From Acidobacteriota bacterium (lineage in GTDB: Bacteria > Acidobacteriota > Blastocatellia > Pyrinomonadales > Pyrinomonadaceae): 64,000 bases of DNA. Below are positions 1 to 10,928 of this stretch, piece after piece. Each line of letters opens with the position of its first letter. Positions within the stretch are counted from its first letter, which is position 1. Below the pieces are notes generated by a model, which ran no database searches, had not been told where the DNA came from, and was given only the letters and a program-made list of their open reading frames with translations. The stretch spans positions 62,001 to 126,000 of the forward strand of contig JAFDVK010000034.1 of the NCBI GenBank assembly GCA_018269005.1, given 5' to 3'. The translations under genes were made by a program, and so were the position numbers.

Positions 1-231
1 GTGCTTCTGTCCCGAATGCGACGCGATCTCCTGCTTCGAGTAACGTGCGTCGATCAGCGGCTTGAAGACGAGCACTTTCTGCCTCGCGATCCTCGCTCGG
101 TTCAAACGGCGGATCAGTTCCTCCGATTTCCCCGAGAACATCGACCCGACGATCACCTCTATCCAACCCGTGTCGTTCGCACGAGCCTTTCGGCGTTCTT
201 CCGAATTATCGAACGCAAATTCCTCGACCAT
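1..231 (-). CDS. tdk: thymidine kinase, N-terminal part (cut by window edge)
   Basis: The first 77 codons are present, starting at ATG 229-231; the rest lies beyond base 1. After a short acidic leader the protein reads [20 protein letters not shown], the Walker A (P-loop) motif of type II thymidine kinases, followed by the strand [13 protein letters not shown] and the start of the lasso region (IASHSG). These kinases phosphorylate deoxythymidine with ATP in the salvage pathway. The gene sits 69 bases downstream of the gpmI-like gene on the same strand and may be cotranscribed. Only the N-terminus is visible, so the zinc site and catalytic Glu cannot be checked. Confidence 0.9.
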   Translation of the reverse strand, partial: MVEEFAFDNSEERRKARANDTGWIEVIVGSMFSGKSEELIRRLNRARIARQKVLVFKPLIDARYSKQEIASHSGQKH

Positions 232-300
232 AATTTTGCAAAATGAGACCTTACCACGAGCCGGCCGCGGTTGTCATTCTGTCTCCTGAAAAGAGCCTGT

Positions 301-1845
301 TTAGAACAAGGGCGCGCCCGTCATCTCGGCCGGCCTCTCAAGCGAAAGCAAGCTGAGCAGCGTCGGCGCGACATCGATGAGCGAACCGTCGCCGCGAAGA
401 TGCAGCCCGGCAACATCTGTGCCTGCAACGATTAGCGGCACGCGATTTATCGAATTCCGCGGCGGGGCATCAGAATCTTCGTCCGAGAGCATCTGCTCGC
501 AGCGTCCATGCGAAGCTGTAACGACAGCAATGCCGCCCGCATTTATGACCGAATCGCACACTCCGCCAAGACACGTATCAACGAACTGCACGGCATCGAC
601 CGTCTTGTCGAATCTTCCCGTCTCCGCAACAAGCGTCGCGGCCGGAAAGTTGACGACATAGACGCCGGAGCCACGCGAAGCAAGCGTGCTTATCGCGCGA
701 TCTGCGATCTTGAAACTTTGCGATTCCGGTGCGAGGTCCAATGCCTCGTTCTTCGGCGTCGGCAAGAGGATATTCTGCTCGGTCGCACTTTGTGATTCTC
801 TTGCTCCGTTAAAAAAATACGAGAGGTGCGGATACCTTTCCGACTGCGTCAGCTTCACATTTACGACGCCCGCCGCCGAAAGCGCGTCGGTCAGCGTGCC
901 CGCACTTTCTTGCGTCGGAAATGCGATCGGCAGCTCGAAATTCGCATCGTATTCCGTGAGACAGATCGTCTCGATCAAGGGCTTTTTCGCACCCGTCGAA
1001 TCCGGCACCGAGAGCGAACGGACAAGCTGGCGGATCGTTTCCGGCCTGTGGTTGAAATAGATCACAAGGTCGCCGTCCTTGATCCTCGCTACGGGTTCGT
1101 GATCTGCCGTCTCGATAACGACCGGCGCGACGAATTCGTCGGCGATGCCGCGTAAGAACGCGTTTCTGATCGACATCACCGCATCCGGCGAACGCTCGCC
1201 TTCCGCATGCACAAGCATCGTATAGACGCGCGCCGTTCGCTCCCAATTTTCACGGCTGTCCATCCCGAAATATCGTCCGCAGAGCGTTGCGATGCGGCCT
1301 ACGCCGATCTCCGCCATCTTGATCTCGAGCGCCTCGATGTAAATATCGGCAGTTCGCGGAGGCACATCGACGCCGTCGAGGATCGCGTGAATATTTACGT
1401 CCGTGATCGCTTCGGCCTTTGCCATCCGAAGCAGGCCGAACAGCGTATTCGTCGAAGAATGGACGCCGCCGTCGCTCAAAAGTCCGATCAGGTGCACGGA
1501 CGCTTTTCTTCGTGCGGCGGATTCCATCGCGGCCTTCAGCACCTTGTTCTTCGCGAATTTCCCCGACCGCAGTGCCTTCTCGACGATCGAAACTTCGGCC
1601 TGTGCCGGCCGTCCCGTCCCGAGGGCAAGATGTCCTGATTCCGGATCTCCGACGGCTCCCTTTTCCTGCCCGATCGTTCGCCCGCACGAGACGAGCTCCG
1701 TCGATGGGAACTTCGCCGTCAGCGCGTCATAGAAAGGCGTGTGAGCGTGCAGGATCGCGTTGCCGTGCGGCTCGGCGGAGATTCCCCAGCCATCGAGTAT
1801 GATGAGCGCTATCGGAGGCTTTATTGGCGTTTTGTTCGGGCTCAT
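301..1845 (-). CDS. GpmI-family protein (phosphoglycerate mutase fold) lacking catalytic residues
   Basis: A full-length (514 residues) member of the cofactor-independent phosphoglycerate mutase family: LDGWG near the N-terminus, SDGGVHS, GRYFGMD and RYPHLSYFFNG all match. However, the catalytic Ser of the GNSEVGH motif is Pro68 (GDPESGH), the Asp and His of NFANPDMVGHTG are Thr404 and Glu408, the Asp of TADHGN is Ser445 (TASHGR), the last metal His is Asn464, and the substrate Arg of DGRD is Val159. Asp18 and His446 remain. It is thus probably not an active mutase. I chose ATG 1845; an in-frame GTG at 1872 would add nine residues. Enolase and pyruvate kinase lie nearby. Family assignment is secure; function is unknown. 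Confidence 0.85.
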   Translation of the reverse strand: MSPNKTPIKPPIALIILDGWGISAEPHGNAILHAHTPFYDALTAKFPSTELVSCGRTIGQEKGAVGDPESGHLALGTGRPAQAEVSIVEKALRSGKFAKNKVLKAAMESAARRKASVHLIGLLSDGGVHSSTNTLFGLLRMAKAEAITDVNIHAILDGVDVPPRTADIYIEALEIKMAEIGVGRIATLCGRYFGMDSRENWERTARVYTMLVHAEGERSPDAVMSIRNAFLRGIADEFVAPVVIETADHEPVARIKDGDLVIYFNHRPETIRQLVRSLSVPDSTGAKKPLIETICLTEYDANFELPIAFPTQESAGTLTDALSAAGVVNVKLTQSERYPHLSYFFNGARESQSATEQNILLPTPKNEALDLAPESQSFKIADRAISTLASRGSGVYVVNFPAATLVAETGRFDKTVDAVQFVDTCLGGVCDSVINAGGIAVVTASHGRCEQMLSDEDSDAPPRNSINRVPLIVAGTDVAGLHLRGDGSLIDVAPTLLSLLSLERPAEMTGAPLF

Positions 1846-1895
1846 TGTCGGATGCGCGTGAAAAGGCGACACGCGCGAAAGTAAGGCTAATCTAG

Positions 1896-1901
1896 ATTAT
1901 A
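1896..1901 (-). promoter_or_regulatory. candidate -10 box for the gpmI-like gene
   Basis: On the minus strand a perfect TATAAT stands 51 bases upstream of the chosen ATG (24 upstream of the alternative GTG). The -35 region 17 bases further up (TTCTTG) is poor, so this is a moderate call. Confidence 0.35.
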
Positions 1902-1980
1902 TCGAATTCGGCGCCCAACAAGAAAGACATATTTCTACCCGCAAAGAACGCAGGCCGCGAACGCTCGGGCGACACGTCCG

Positions 1981-2499
1981 TCATTTCTCCGCACCTACCT
2001 TCAGAACGTTTCGAGCCTTTGCTTTGATTGCGGCCTTTGCGTCTTTCAAGTGTCGGCCGGTCACGAGCGTGATCTCGGCGAGCAGATCGGGTTCGCCTCT
2101 TGCGATGCGTGCCGCGACCTCGATCGCGAATGCCCGAACTGCCGTCGGCGCCGTCGGATCGTCGATCTTCGTAATACAAAGATCGTACAAACGCCCTTCG
2201 TACTTTGCGGGTATCGGTGCCGTCTGCAGCAACCTGAGAATATTCCGGTGTGCCGCCGGATGCGCCGAATCGTCCTCCAACATCGCAACGAGGCTCCTGA
2301 AATACGGAGCGATCAGCTTAGGCTCTCTCTCGACGACCTTCGAAACTGCCCACGCCGACCGCTGAACGACGCGATATTCGCCCGAAAGGAAAAGCCGCAT
2401 CAGCTCAGCAAAACGTTCCGGACTGCCGGCCGCAAAAACCGCGATCGCCTCAGCCTGTTCCCTTGAGTGGTTCTTAGCAAGTACATCGCGGATGTCCAT
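1981..2499 (-). CDS. HEAT/ARM-like repeat protein
   Basis: A 172-residue all-helical protein with no signal peptide. Repeated helical pairs are visible (RFAELMRLFLSGEYRVVQRS, LIAPYFRSLVAMLEDD, HRNILRLLQTAPIPAKYEG, TAVRAFAIEVAARIARGEP), as in short HEAT-type repeat proteins found in Bacteroidota and Acidobacteriota. The N-terminal MDIRDVLAKNHS is shared with those proteins as I recall them. Such proteins usually act as binding scaffolds; no partner is evident here. It lies between the secreted protein and the gpmI-like gene, both also on the minus strand, but with 100-base gaps, so operon membership is uncertain. Confidence 0.6.
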   Translation of the reverse strand: MDIRDVLAKNHSREQAEAIAVFAAGSPERFAELMRLFLSGEYRVVQRSAWAVSKVVEREPKLIAPYFRSLVAMLEDDSAHPAAHRNILRLLQTAPIPAKYEGRLYDLCITKIDDPTAPTAVRAFAIEVAARIARGEPDLLAEITLVTGRHLKDAKAAIKAKARNVLKVGAEK

Positions 2500-2518
2500 T
2501 CACACATCTAGCGAAAGA

Positions 2519-3337
2519 TTATTGGGCTTGGAATGACTTAACCATTCCCTTCACGTCTTCTAAAAGCTTCGCATCGCTTTTATCAAGTGCACTGACAATG
2601 ACAAACGCCTTCCCCTTTGACACCAATGCCCACTGCCTCCACACTACACTTTCTCGAATCGGAGACTGTGCCTCGAAATACAGAGCGGTCACGCCATCGA
2701 CCTGTTCTGTTTTCATATCCTTAGCTGTGATAGATTTTTTGAAGGCCGATCCAAAACGAACGGCCAAGGTTTCGCGCACTTTTTCAAACAACTTTGTCTC
2801 TTCACGCGGGTCCGCCGAAGAATACGACCCCATTCGATAGATATCCATTCCGACCGGATACCTAGGCGTTGTATATTTGATAAAAATCCCCTCGTCACTG
2901 AACCGCCATCCATCGGCAAGCGAAAGTGAATAGCTGTTTGGCGGCGATCCCTCAGAAAAGACCCAATAGTTTCTTGAAGGGTCATACTTCCATTTCGATC
3001 TTGTTTGAAGGGCGATAGAGTCAAATATCTCCCGCCAAGTCGGAAGATAAAAGTCCGGAAATGGTGATCCAAGCTTTGTCCCTGCAATAGCATCACTCTC
3101 TGTGTGTATAGCGATGTTATTTACCGCGAATAAAAGACTTCCGTACGAGGAGAAGGTTCCCCCAAACTGATTTGTTGGCGCGCGAGAAGACAACAGGCCA
3201 TCTTGTTCCGCTTGCGTGATTCCTTTCCCATTATTGTTAACAGGCTCACCAAGCGTGCTTTGGCAAACGCCGCTCGTTGCGAGAACAACCATGAGAAATA
3301 GCAATAAGAAACAATTTTCGATGTGTCGCATATCCAA
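2519..3337 (-). CDS. secreted protein of unknown function, lower GC than neighbours
   Basis: A 272-residue protein with a clear export signal (CFLLLFLMVVLATSGVCQS), probably cleaved after the Cys-Gln region; the Cys position only loosely fits a lipobox. The mature part has aromatic-rich strands (SKWKYDPSRNYWVFSE, SYSLSLADGWRFSDEG) and a C-terminal lobe (KSITAKDMKTEQVDGVTALY, VSKGKAFVIVSALDKSD) resembling the small alpha/beta fold of PsbP/MOG1-type proteins; that comparison is only impressionistic. Two sampled 60-base lines give about 43-47 % GC against about 65 % in a line of the adjacent enolase gene, which hints at a later arrival. Not recognised. Confidence 0.6.
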   Translation of the reverse strand: MDMRHIENCFLLLFLMVVLATSGVCQSTLGEPVNNNGKGITQAEQDGLLSSRAPTNQFGGTFSSYGSLLFAVNNIAIHTESDAIAGTKLGSPFPDFYLPTWREIFDSIALQTRSKWKYDPSRNYWVFSEGSPPNSYSLSLADGWRFSDEGIFIKYTTPRYPVGMDIYRMGSYSSADPREETKLFEKVRETLAVRFGSAFKKSITAKDMKTEQVDGVTALYFEAQSPIRESVVWRQWALVSKGKAFVIVSALDKSDAKLLEDVKGMVKSFQAQ

Positions 3338-3364
3338 TATTTCCTTTAAGACGAATAGGCTAAA

Positions 3365-6087
<2,723 letters not shown>

Positions 6088-6153
6088 TCAAAAAGTCGAG
6101 AACCGTTTCAAAGGCCTCGATAAGAACTTAGCAAGTTCGGGCGGCCGATTCAC

Positions 6154-6245
6154 GCACAAACCGCACAAAATGTATCAAACCGCACAAAATGTATCAAACC
6201 GCACAAAATGGACAAAATGCACAAAATGCACGATTTGCACAAAAG
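6154..6245. repeat. CACAAA-type short tandem repeat tract, copy 1
   Basis: The unit CGCACAAAATGTATCAAAC occurs twice back to back (6162-6180, 6181-6199), then starts a third time and passes into 9-base units of the form ACAAAATGC. A near-identical start, GCACAAACCGCACA(A/G)AATG, opens a second tract at 63404. It lies in the spacer between the CorC-family gene and the NifU-like gene. A short open frame across it is only the repeat translated. Confidence 0.8.
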
Positions 6246-6260
6246 TATAGCATAGGCGGT

Positions 6261-6842
6261 CTAGGCCTGTATTTTCGGGCTGTCGATGAGTTCTTCGATC
6301 AGCATACGGCAAGCGCCGCAGCCGCGTCCGGCACGAGTTACAGTTTCAAGATCGCCGAATCGCGAGGCTTGCGTCGTCTTGATCGCGGCAAGCAGATCGT
6401 CTTCCGACACGCCGAAACACGAGCAGACGAGCGGTGAATCTCCCGCAAATTCTGCCGCTCGCGCCTTTCGCAGCCGCCCAAATGCCGTTCTTAACGCCTC
6501 GATCGCGACCAGCGCGCACTGCTTTCTCACGTCGGGAAATTCACCCAATTCCGACTCAAGCTCCGCGACAAGGTGCTGATCCGAAAGGCCCTTGAGAGCG
6601 GCAAGTTCGCTGCCGGCCAGCATCTCTTCAAGAACAAAGCTGGAAGCGAGCATAAAACCACAGCCGTTCGTCGCAAACCTAATGTTCTCAATAACTTGTG
6701 CATCGCCATCGACCGCGATGCAGGCTTCCGCGAAGCAGCCGCAAATAAAGCTCGCCGCCCGCCCGCACACTGCCTCGTCCGACACGGGATCAGCGGTCTT
6801 CCTGCTCAGTTTGTTCGCAATTTTCTTGGGATAGACGCTCAC
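6261..6842 (-). CDS. NifU/IscU-like Fe-S scaffold fused to a BFD-type [2Fe-2S] domain
   Basis: 193 residues. The N-terminal part (1-125) is an IscU-type scaffold with Cys34 (ICGC), Cys61 (TNGCG) and Cys109 (RKQCALVAIEAL) at the three ligand positions. The C-terminal part (135-190) is a BFD-like domain with Cys140, Cys142, Cys175 and Cys178 (VCSCFGVSEDDL, GRGCGACRMLI). This matches NifU without the C-terminal Nfu domain. The Asp that normally follows Cys-Gly in IscU (CGD) is Cys36. No cysteine desulfurase gene is adjacent. It is divergent from the TlpA-like gene. Confidence 0.82.
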   Translation of the reverse strand: MSVYPKKIANKLSRKTADPVSDEAVCGRAASFICGCFAEACIAVDGDAQVIENIRFATNGCGFMLASSFVLEEMLAGSELAALKGLSDQHLVAELESELGEFPDVRKQCALVAIEALRTAFGRLRKARAAEFAGDSPLVCSCFGVSEDDLLAAIKTTQASRFGDLETVTRAGRGCGACRMLIEELIDSPKIQA

Positions 6843-6868
6843 ACGTTCGCTTCTCGCGGGCGCTGTCT

Positions 6869-6897
6869 TTTACAACTGCCCCTTTTAACACTAACAT
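6869..6897 (+). promoter_or_regulatory. candidate promoter of the TlpA-like gene
   Basis: TTTACA (6869-6874), a 17-base spacer and TAACAT (6892-6897). The predicted transcript would begin at or within a base or two of the GTG start at 6905, giving a leaderless or almost leaderless message. Confidence 0.35.
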
Positions 6898-6904
6898 TAT
6901 AGTT

Positions 6905-7474
6905 GTGAGTAAGTTAGGGGCATTATTTCTCTTTTTTATCTCTGTCGCTGGCATCTCGTGCAACACGGCCGCACCGGTATCGATCTCGAACCGTCCTGCG
7001 TCTATCAATGACCGCCCGACGACCAACATTGTCGAAACACCATCAAAACCGATCGGCGAAATGACGTGGACAAACGACGCGGGCGAAGTTCAGAAACTCA
7101 GCGACCTGAAAGGAAAGGCCGTCATTCTTGATTTTTGGGCAACGAACTGCCCGCCCTGCCGCGAAGAGATCCCGCATCTTAATTCCCTTCTCACAAAATA
7201 CGGCAGCGAAAAACTTGCGATCTACGGCCTGCATGTCGGCGATGCCACGGACAAGGCCGAGATACCGAATTTCATCACGCAGACCAAGCTCGACTATCCG
7301 ATCGGCTACCCTGAAAAGGCCCTCACGAGCTTTGTTTTCGCCTCGACCGATGCGATCCCGCAAACACTTGTCATCGACCGCAACGGCCAGATCGTGAAGA
7401 AGGTCGTCGGTTTTAGCGACCGCATCAAACTCGATCTCGATCTCGCCGTCGATACCGCGGTGACCGCAAACTAG
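6905..7474 (+). CDS. TlpA/ResA-like thioredoxin-fold lipoprotein
   Basis: 189 residues from a GTG start. The N-terminus is an export signal ending in GISCNT, an acceptable lipobox. After a Ser/Asn/Pro-rich linker (residues 20-50) comes a thioredoxin-fold domain of the AhpC-TSA/Redoxin type: GKAVILDFWATNCPPCREE with the CxxC pair, LAIYGLHVGD, and the cis-Pro segment DAIPQTLVIDRNGQIV. These envelope proteins reduce disulfides, often in cytochrome c maturation. No cytochrome biogenesis gene adjoins it; GH15 follows after 14 bases, so cotranscription is possible. Confidence 0.85.
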   Translation: MSKLGALFLFFISVAGISCNTAAPVSISNRPASINDRPTTNIVETPSKPIGEMTWTNDAGEVQKLSDLKGKAVILDFWATNCPPCREEIPHLNSLLTKYGSEKLAIYGLHVGDATDKAEIPNFITQTKLDYPIGYPEKALTSFVFASTDAIPQTLVIDRNGQIVKKVVGFSDRIKLDLDLAVDTAVTAN

Positions 7475-7488
7475 GCCGACAACATTCT

Positions 7489-9465
7489 ATGCGTGATATT
7501 CCCGTCGGCAATGGACGTTTTCTCGTTAATTTTGACGACAAATATCAGCTGCGCGACGTTTACTTTCCGCACGTCGGCGAAGAGAATCACAGCGAAGGTT
7601 TTCCGTTTCGATTCGGCGTTTGGGTTGACGGCGTCTTTTCGTGGATCTTCGAAGATGATTGGGTGCGCTCGATCGGCTATCTTCCCGAATCTGCCGTCAC
7701 GGATGTCAAACTCCGCAATGATCGGCTCGGCATCGAATTCGAATGCCACGACATGGTCTGCAGCGACAGCAACATCTACCTGAAACACGTTTTTCTCAAA
7801 GATACGAAGGGCGACGGCCGCGAGGTTCGCGTCTTTTTTCATCACGATTTCCGCATCTACGAGAACAAGGTCGGCGACACGGCTTTTTACGACCCGAAGA
7901 GCGGCGGCCTCATTCACTACCAAAAACATCGCTATTTTCTGATCAACTCCGAACCGCATTTCGATCAATTCGCGACAGGCCGAAAGGCCTTTCAAAATAT
8001 GCAGGGCACGTGGCGCGACGCAGAGGACGGCGTCTTGAGCGGAAGCGCGATCTTCGAGGGCTCTGTGGATTCCACGATCGGTATCCATTGCGGACTCGAA
8101 CCGAACGGCTCTTTCGAATTCTATTACTGGATCGCCGCCGGAACCACGCATGATGAGGTCGCCAAGTTGAACGGCATCGTAATCGACGAGCGGCCCGCAT
8201 CGCGTTTCGGCCATCCTCCGGACCAATACGAACATCGGACGAAGCTCGATTTCTCTTCACTTTCGAGCGAGATAGTGTCGCTCTACGACCGAAGCCTTCA
8301 CATTATCCGCACGCAGATCGACGCGGACGGTGCGATCCTCGCGGCGAACGACCACGACGTGACCGAACGCGCGACCGACCATTACAGCTATGTTTGGCCG
8401 CGGGACGGAGCCTTTGTCGCCGACACACTCGCACGCGCTGGATTTCATTCGATCGCCGCAAACTTCTTTCGATTCTGCAGCCGCATAATCCACCCTGAGG
8501 GCTATTTTCTGCAGAAATACAATCCTGACGGGACGGTCGGTTCCGGCTGGCATGCTTATTGGGACACGCGAAACCAGCGGCCGCTCGTCCCGATACAAGA
8601 GGACGAAACGGCCCTTGTGCTTTGGGCTCTTTGGGAATTTTACGAGATCACCCACGACAGCGATTTCATCGCGGAACTCTATGAGAACTTGATCTTGCGG
8701 GCGGCAGATTTTATCGAGAGTTTTCGCAACGCCGACACAGGCCTTCCGCTTCCGAGCTGGAATCTCTGGGAGGATCGCCGCGGCGTTCACACGTTCACAT
8801 GTTCGACGGTGGTCGCCGGCCTTCGCGGGGCCGCGAATTTCGCCGAACTGTTCGAGGACCCGGCCCGTGCGGAAAGGTATCGAAAGGCCGCCGATGCCGT
8901 CGTTAACGGTATGCGCGAGCACCTTTACGACGAGGACCTCGGACGTTTTATGCGCGGCCGTCTCGTCGGCGACAACGACGAGCTTTATATCGATCCGACG
9001 ATCGATGCGTCGCTCTACGGGATCTTTTATTTCGGATGCTTTGCGCCGGACGACCCGCTCGTTACAACGACAATGGAGGCGGTTCGCGACCAGCTTACGA
9101 ATCCAGGCGAGGTCGGCGGTGTCGCTCGCTTTCAGAACGATGGCTATATGCGGCAGAGCGATGAATTTCCCGGCAATTCCTGGATCATCTGCACGTTGTG
9201 GCTCGCCGAATACCATCTTGCGATCGCGAAGGATACAGACGGTCTAAAGCCCGCTCACTCCTTGCTGGAATGGGTGACAAAGTATGCGTTTACATCCGGC
9301 GTACTTGCCGAACAGATCGATCCGCGCAACGGCGATCCGCTTTCGGTTTCGCCGCTCACCTGGTCGCATTCGTCGTTCGTCTCGACCGTTCTGAACTACC
9401 TTAAACGTTACAGCGAACTAACAAACGCAAGTGGGGAGAACGCATCCGGAGCCACGCTGGGATAA
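7489..9465 (+). CDS. glycoside hydrolase family 15 (glucoamylase-type)
   Basis: 658 residues, no signal peptide, so cytosolic. An N-terminal beta-sandwich domain (about 1-250, starting RDIPVGNGRFLVNFDDKYQL) precedes the (alpha/alpha)6 barrel. Family marks: YVWPRDGAFVADTLARAGF, HPEGYFLQKYNPDG, LPLPSWNLWEDRRGVHTFTC with the catalytic acid Glu in the WED motif region, and near the end LAEQIDPRNGDPL...SPLTWSHSSFV carrying the catalytic base Glu. Family members release glucose from alpha-glucans or cleave trehalose; the exact substrate cannot be read from sequence. Its end overlaps the first possible start of pyk. Confidence 0.9.
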   Translation: MRDIPVGNGRFLVNFDDKYQLRDVYFPHVGEENHSEGFPFRFGVWVDGVFSWIFEDDWVRSIGYLPESAVTDVKLRNDRLGIEFECHDMVCSDSNIYLKHVFLKDTKGDGREVRVFFHHDFRIYENKVGDTAFYDPKSGGLIHYQKHRYFLINSEPHFDQFATGRKAFQNMQGTWRDAEDGVLSGSAIFEGSVDSTIGIHCGLEPNGSFEFYYWIAAGTTHDEVAKLNGIVIDERPASRFGHPPDQYEHRTKLDFSSLSSEIVSLYDRSLHIIRTQIDADGAILAANDHDVTERATDHYSYVWPRDGAFVADTLARAGFHSIAANFFRFCSRIIHPEGYFLQKYNPDGTVGSGWHAYWDTRNQRPLVPIQEDETALVLWALWEFYEITHDSDFIAELYENLILRAADFIESFRNADTGLPLPSWNLWEDRRGVHTFTCSTVVAGLRGAANFAELFEDPARAERYRKAADAVVNGMREHLYDEDLGRFMRGRLVGDNDELYIDPTIDASLYGIFYFGCFAPDDPLVTTTMEAVRDQLTNPGEVGGVARFQNDGYMRQSDEFPGNSWIICTLWLAEYHLAIAKDTDGLKPAHSLLEWVTKYAFTSGVLAEQIDPRNGDPLSVSPLTWSHSSFVSTVLNYLKRYSELTNASGENASGATLG

Positions 9466-9475
9466 GATAGAAATA

Positions 9476-10924
9476 GTGAGAAAAGCCAAGATACTTGCAA
9501 CCCTCGGCCCTGCTTCTGAAAGCCGAGAAATGATCGAATCGATGATCGCGGGCGGCCTCAACGCCGTCCGCATCAATATGTCGCACGGGAATTATGACGA
9601 GCATGCCGCACGCATAAAAACCGCTCGCGAGGCCGCAGCGTCCCTTGGCGTCCCTATATCGATCCTTGCCGATCTTTCCGGCCCAAAGATCCGGACACGT
9701 TCTTTGAAGAATGGGCAACCGGTCGAACTTGTGGAAGGCAGCAAATTCGTGCTGACGACACGCGAGGTCGAAGGTTCGGAGGAAGAGGCGGCGACAAATT
9801 TTGCAGAACTGCCCCAGGTCGTTGATCCTGGAGCCCGCATTTTGATCGACGATGGAGCCATCGAGCTCGTCGTCGATTCTAAGACGGAGACCGACATCCT
9901 GACGACCGTCGTTGTCGGCGGCATTCTCCGCGAGCGTAAAGGCATCAACCTGCCGAACACCCCGCTGCCGATCCCATCAATGACCGAAAAGGACCACAGC
10001 GACCTCGAGTGGGCGATGGCGCAGAATGTCGATTACATTGCGCTGTCTTTTGTTCGAACGGCGGAGGATTGCGTCCGAGCTAAGGAAAGGATCAAGGCTC
10101 TCAACAAACGATCGGTCGGTCGCCCCCTGCTCGTTGCAAAGATCGAGAAGGCTGAGGCGATCGACAATCTCCAAGCCATCGTCGAAGCGACCGATGCCGT
10201 TATGGTCGCTCGCGGTGATCTTGGTGTCGAGACGAGCGTCGAACTCGTGCCCGTATATCAGAAACGCATCATCGAACTCGCGGTCGCTCACGATAAACTC
10301 GTCATCACCGCGACACAGATGCTGCAATCGATGATCGAGAATCCATTTCCGACTCGGGCCGAGGCCTCGGATGTGGCAAATGCCGTATGGGACGGCACCG
10401 ACGCCGTAATGCTCTCGGCCGAAACTGCGACAGGTGAGCATCCCGTCGAGGCAGTGAAAATGATGGCGAAGATCATCGATTCGGCCGAAACGATCAAACC
10501 CGAGCAGCTCAAGAAACCCGTGAAATTCTCACAGCCGCCAAGCGGACGCACAAGCCAAGCCCTTTGCAAGGCCGCCGCCTACGCCGCAAAGGAGATCCAA
10601 ACGGAAAAGGTCGCCGTTTTCACGGAATCTGGCCTGATGGCACGCCGTCTTTCATCGGTTCGTTCCGGCTTGCAGACCTTTGCACTCACGACATCAAAGG
10701 ATGCATGCAGTCAACTCGCGCTCGTCTGGGGCGTAAAGCCATTCGTCCATGAAGGCGCCGATTCGACCGGCAAGATGCTAAAAGACGGTGAGAACACGCT
10801 GCTTGAGGCAAAAGTGGTCGAAAAAGGCGAGACGCTGATAATGATGGCAGGCCGCCTTTCAGGACTCGGCCTTTCAAGCTCGGTCATCGTCTGGACGATA
10901 GGCGAAGAAATGGCTCGACGGTAA
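9476..10924 (+). CDS. pyk: pyruvate kinase
   Basis: 482 residues from GTG 9476, the usual length; an earlier in-frame start at 9431 would overlap the GH15 gene and adds residues absent from the family. Visible: RKAKILATLGPAS, GLNAVRINMSHGNYDEH, DLSGPKIRTRSL, the catalytic region MVARGDLGVE and the family signature ending in ATQMLQSMIENPFPTRAE. The C-terminal effector domain follows (about 350-482, IQTEKVAVFTESGLMARRLS). It makes ATP and pyruvate from phosphoenolpyruvate. It starts 10 bases after the GH15 stop, so glucan breakdown and glycolysis are probably cotranscribed. Confidence 0.95.
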   Translation: MRKAKILATLGPASESREMIESMIAGGLNAVRINMSHGNYDEHAARIKTAREAAASLGVPISILADLSGPKIRTRSLKNGQPVELVEGSKFVLTTREVEGSEEEAATNFAELPQVVDPGARILIDDGAIELVVDSKTETDILTTVVVGGILRERKGINLPNTPLPIPSMTEKDHSDLEWAMAQNVDYIALSFVRTAEDCVRAKERIKALNKRSVGRPLLVAKIEKAEAIDNLQAIVEATDAVMVARGDLGVETSVELVPVYQKRIIELAVAHDKLVITATQMLQSMIENPFPTRAEASDVANAVWDGTDAVMLSAETATGEHPVEAVKMMAKIIDSAETIKPEQLKKPVKFSQPPSGRTSQALCKAAAYAAKEIQTEKVAVFTESGLMARRLSSVRSGLQTFALTTSKDACSQLALVWGVKPFVHEGADSTGKMLKDGENTLLEAKVVEKGETLIMMAGRLSGLGLSSSVIVWTIGEEMARR

Positions 10925-10928
10925 GTGA

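Noticed and set aside
1..246. Plus-strand open frame at the window start
   Set aside because: The opposite strand encodes the N-terminus of thymidine kinase with a perfect P-loop.
6154..6245. Short Cys/Thr/Lys-rich peptide encoded across the CACAAA tract
   Set aside because: The peptide is just the tandem DNA repeat translated, and a similar one appears at the second tract.
8257..9216. Minus-strand open frame of 319 codons
   Set aside because: Antisense to the GH15 catalytic domain, whose motifs are complete.
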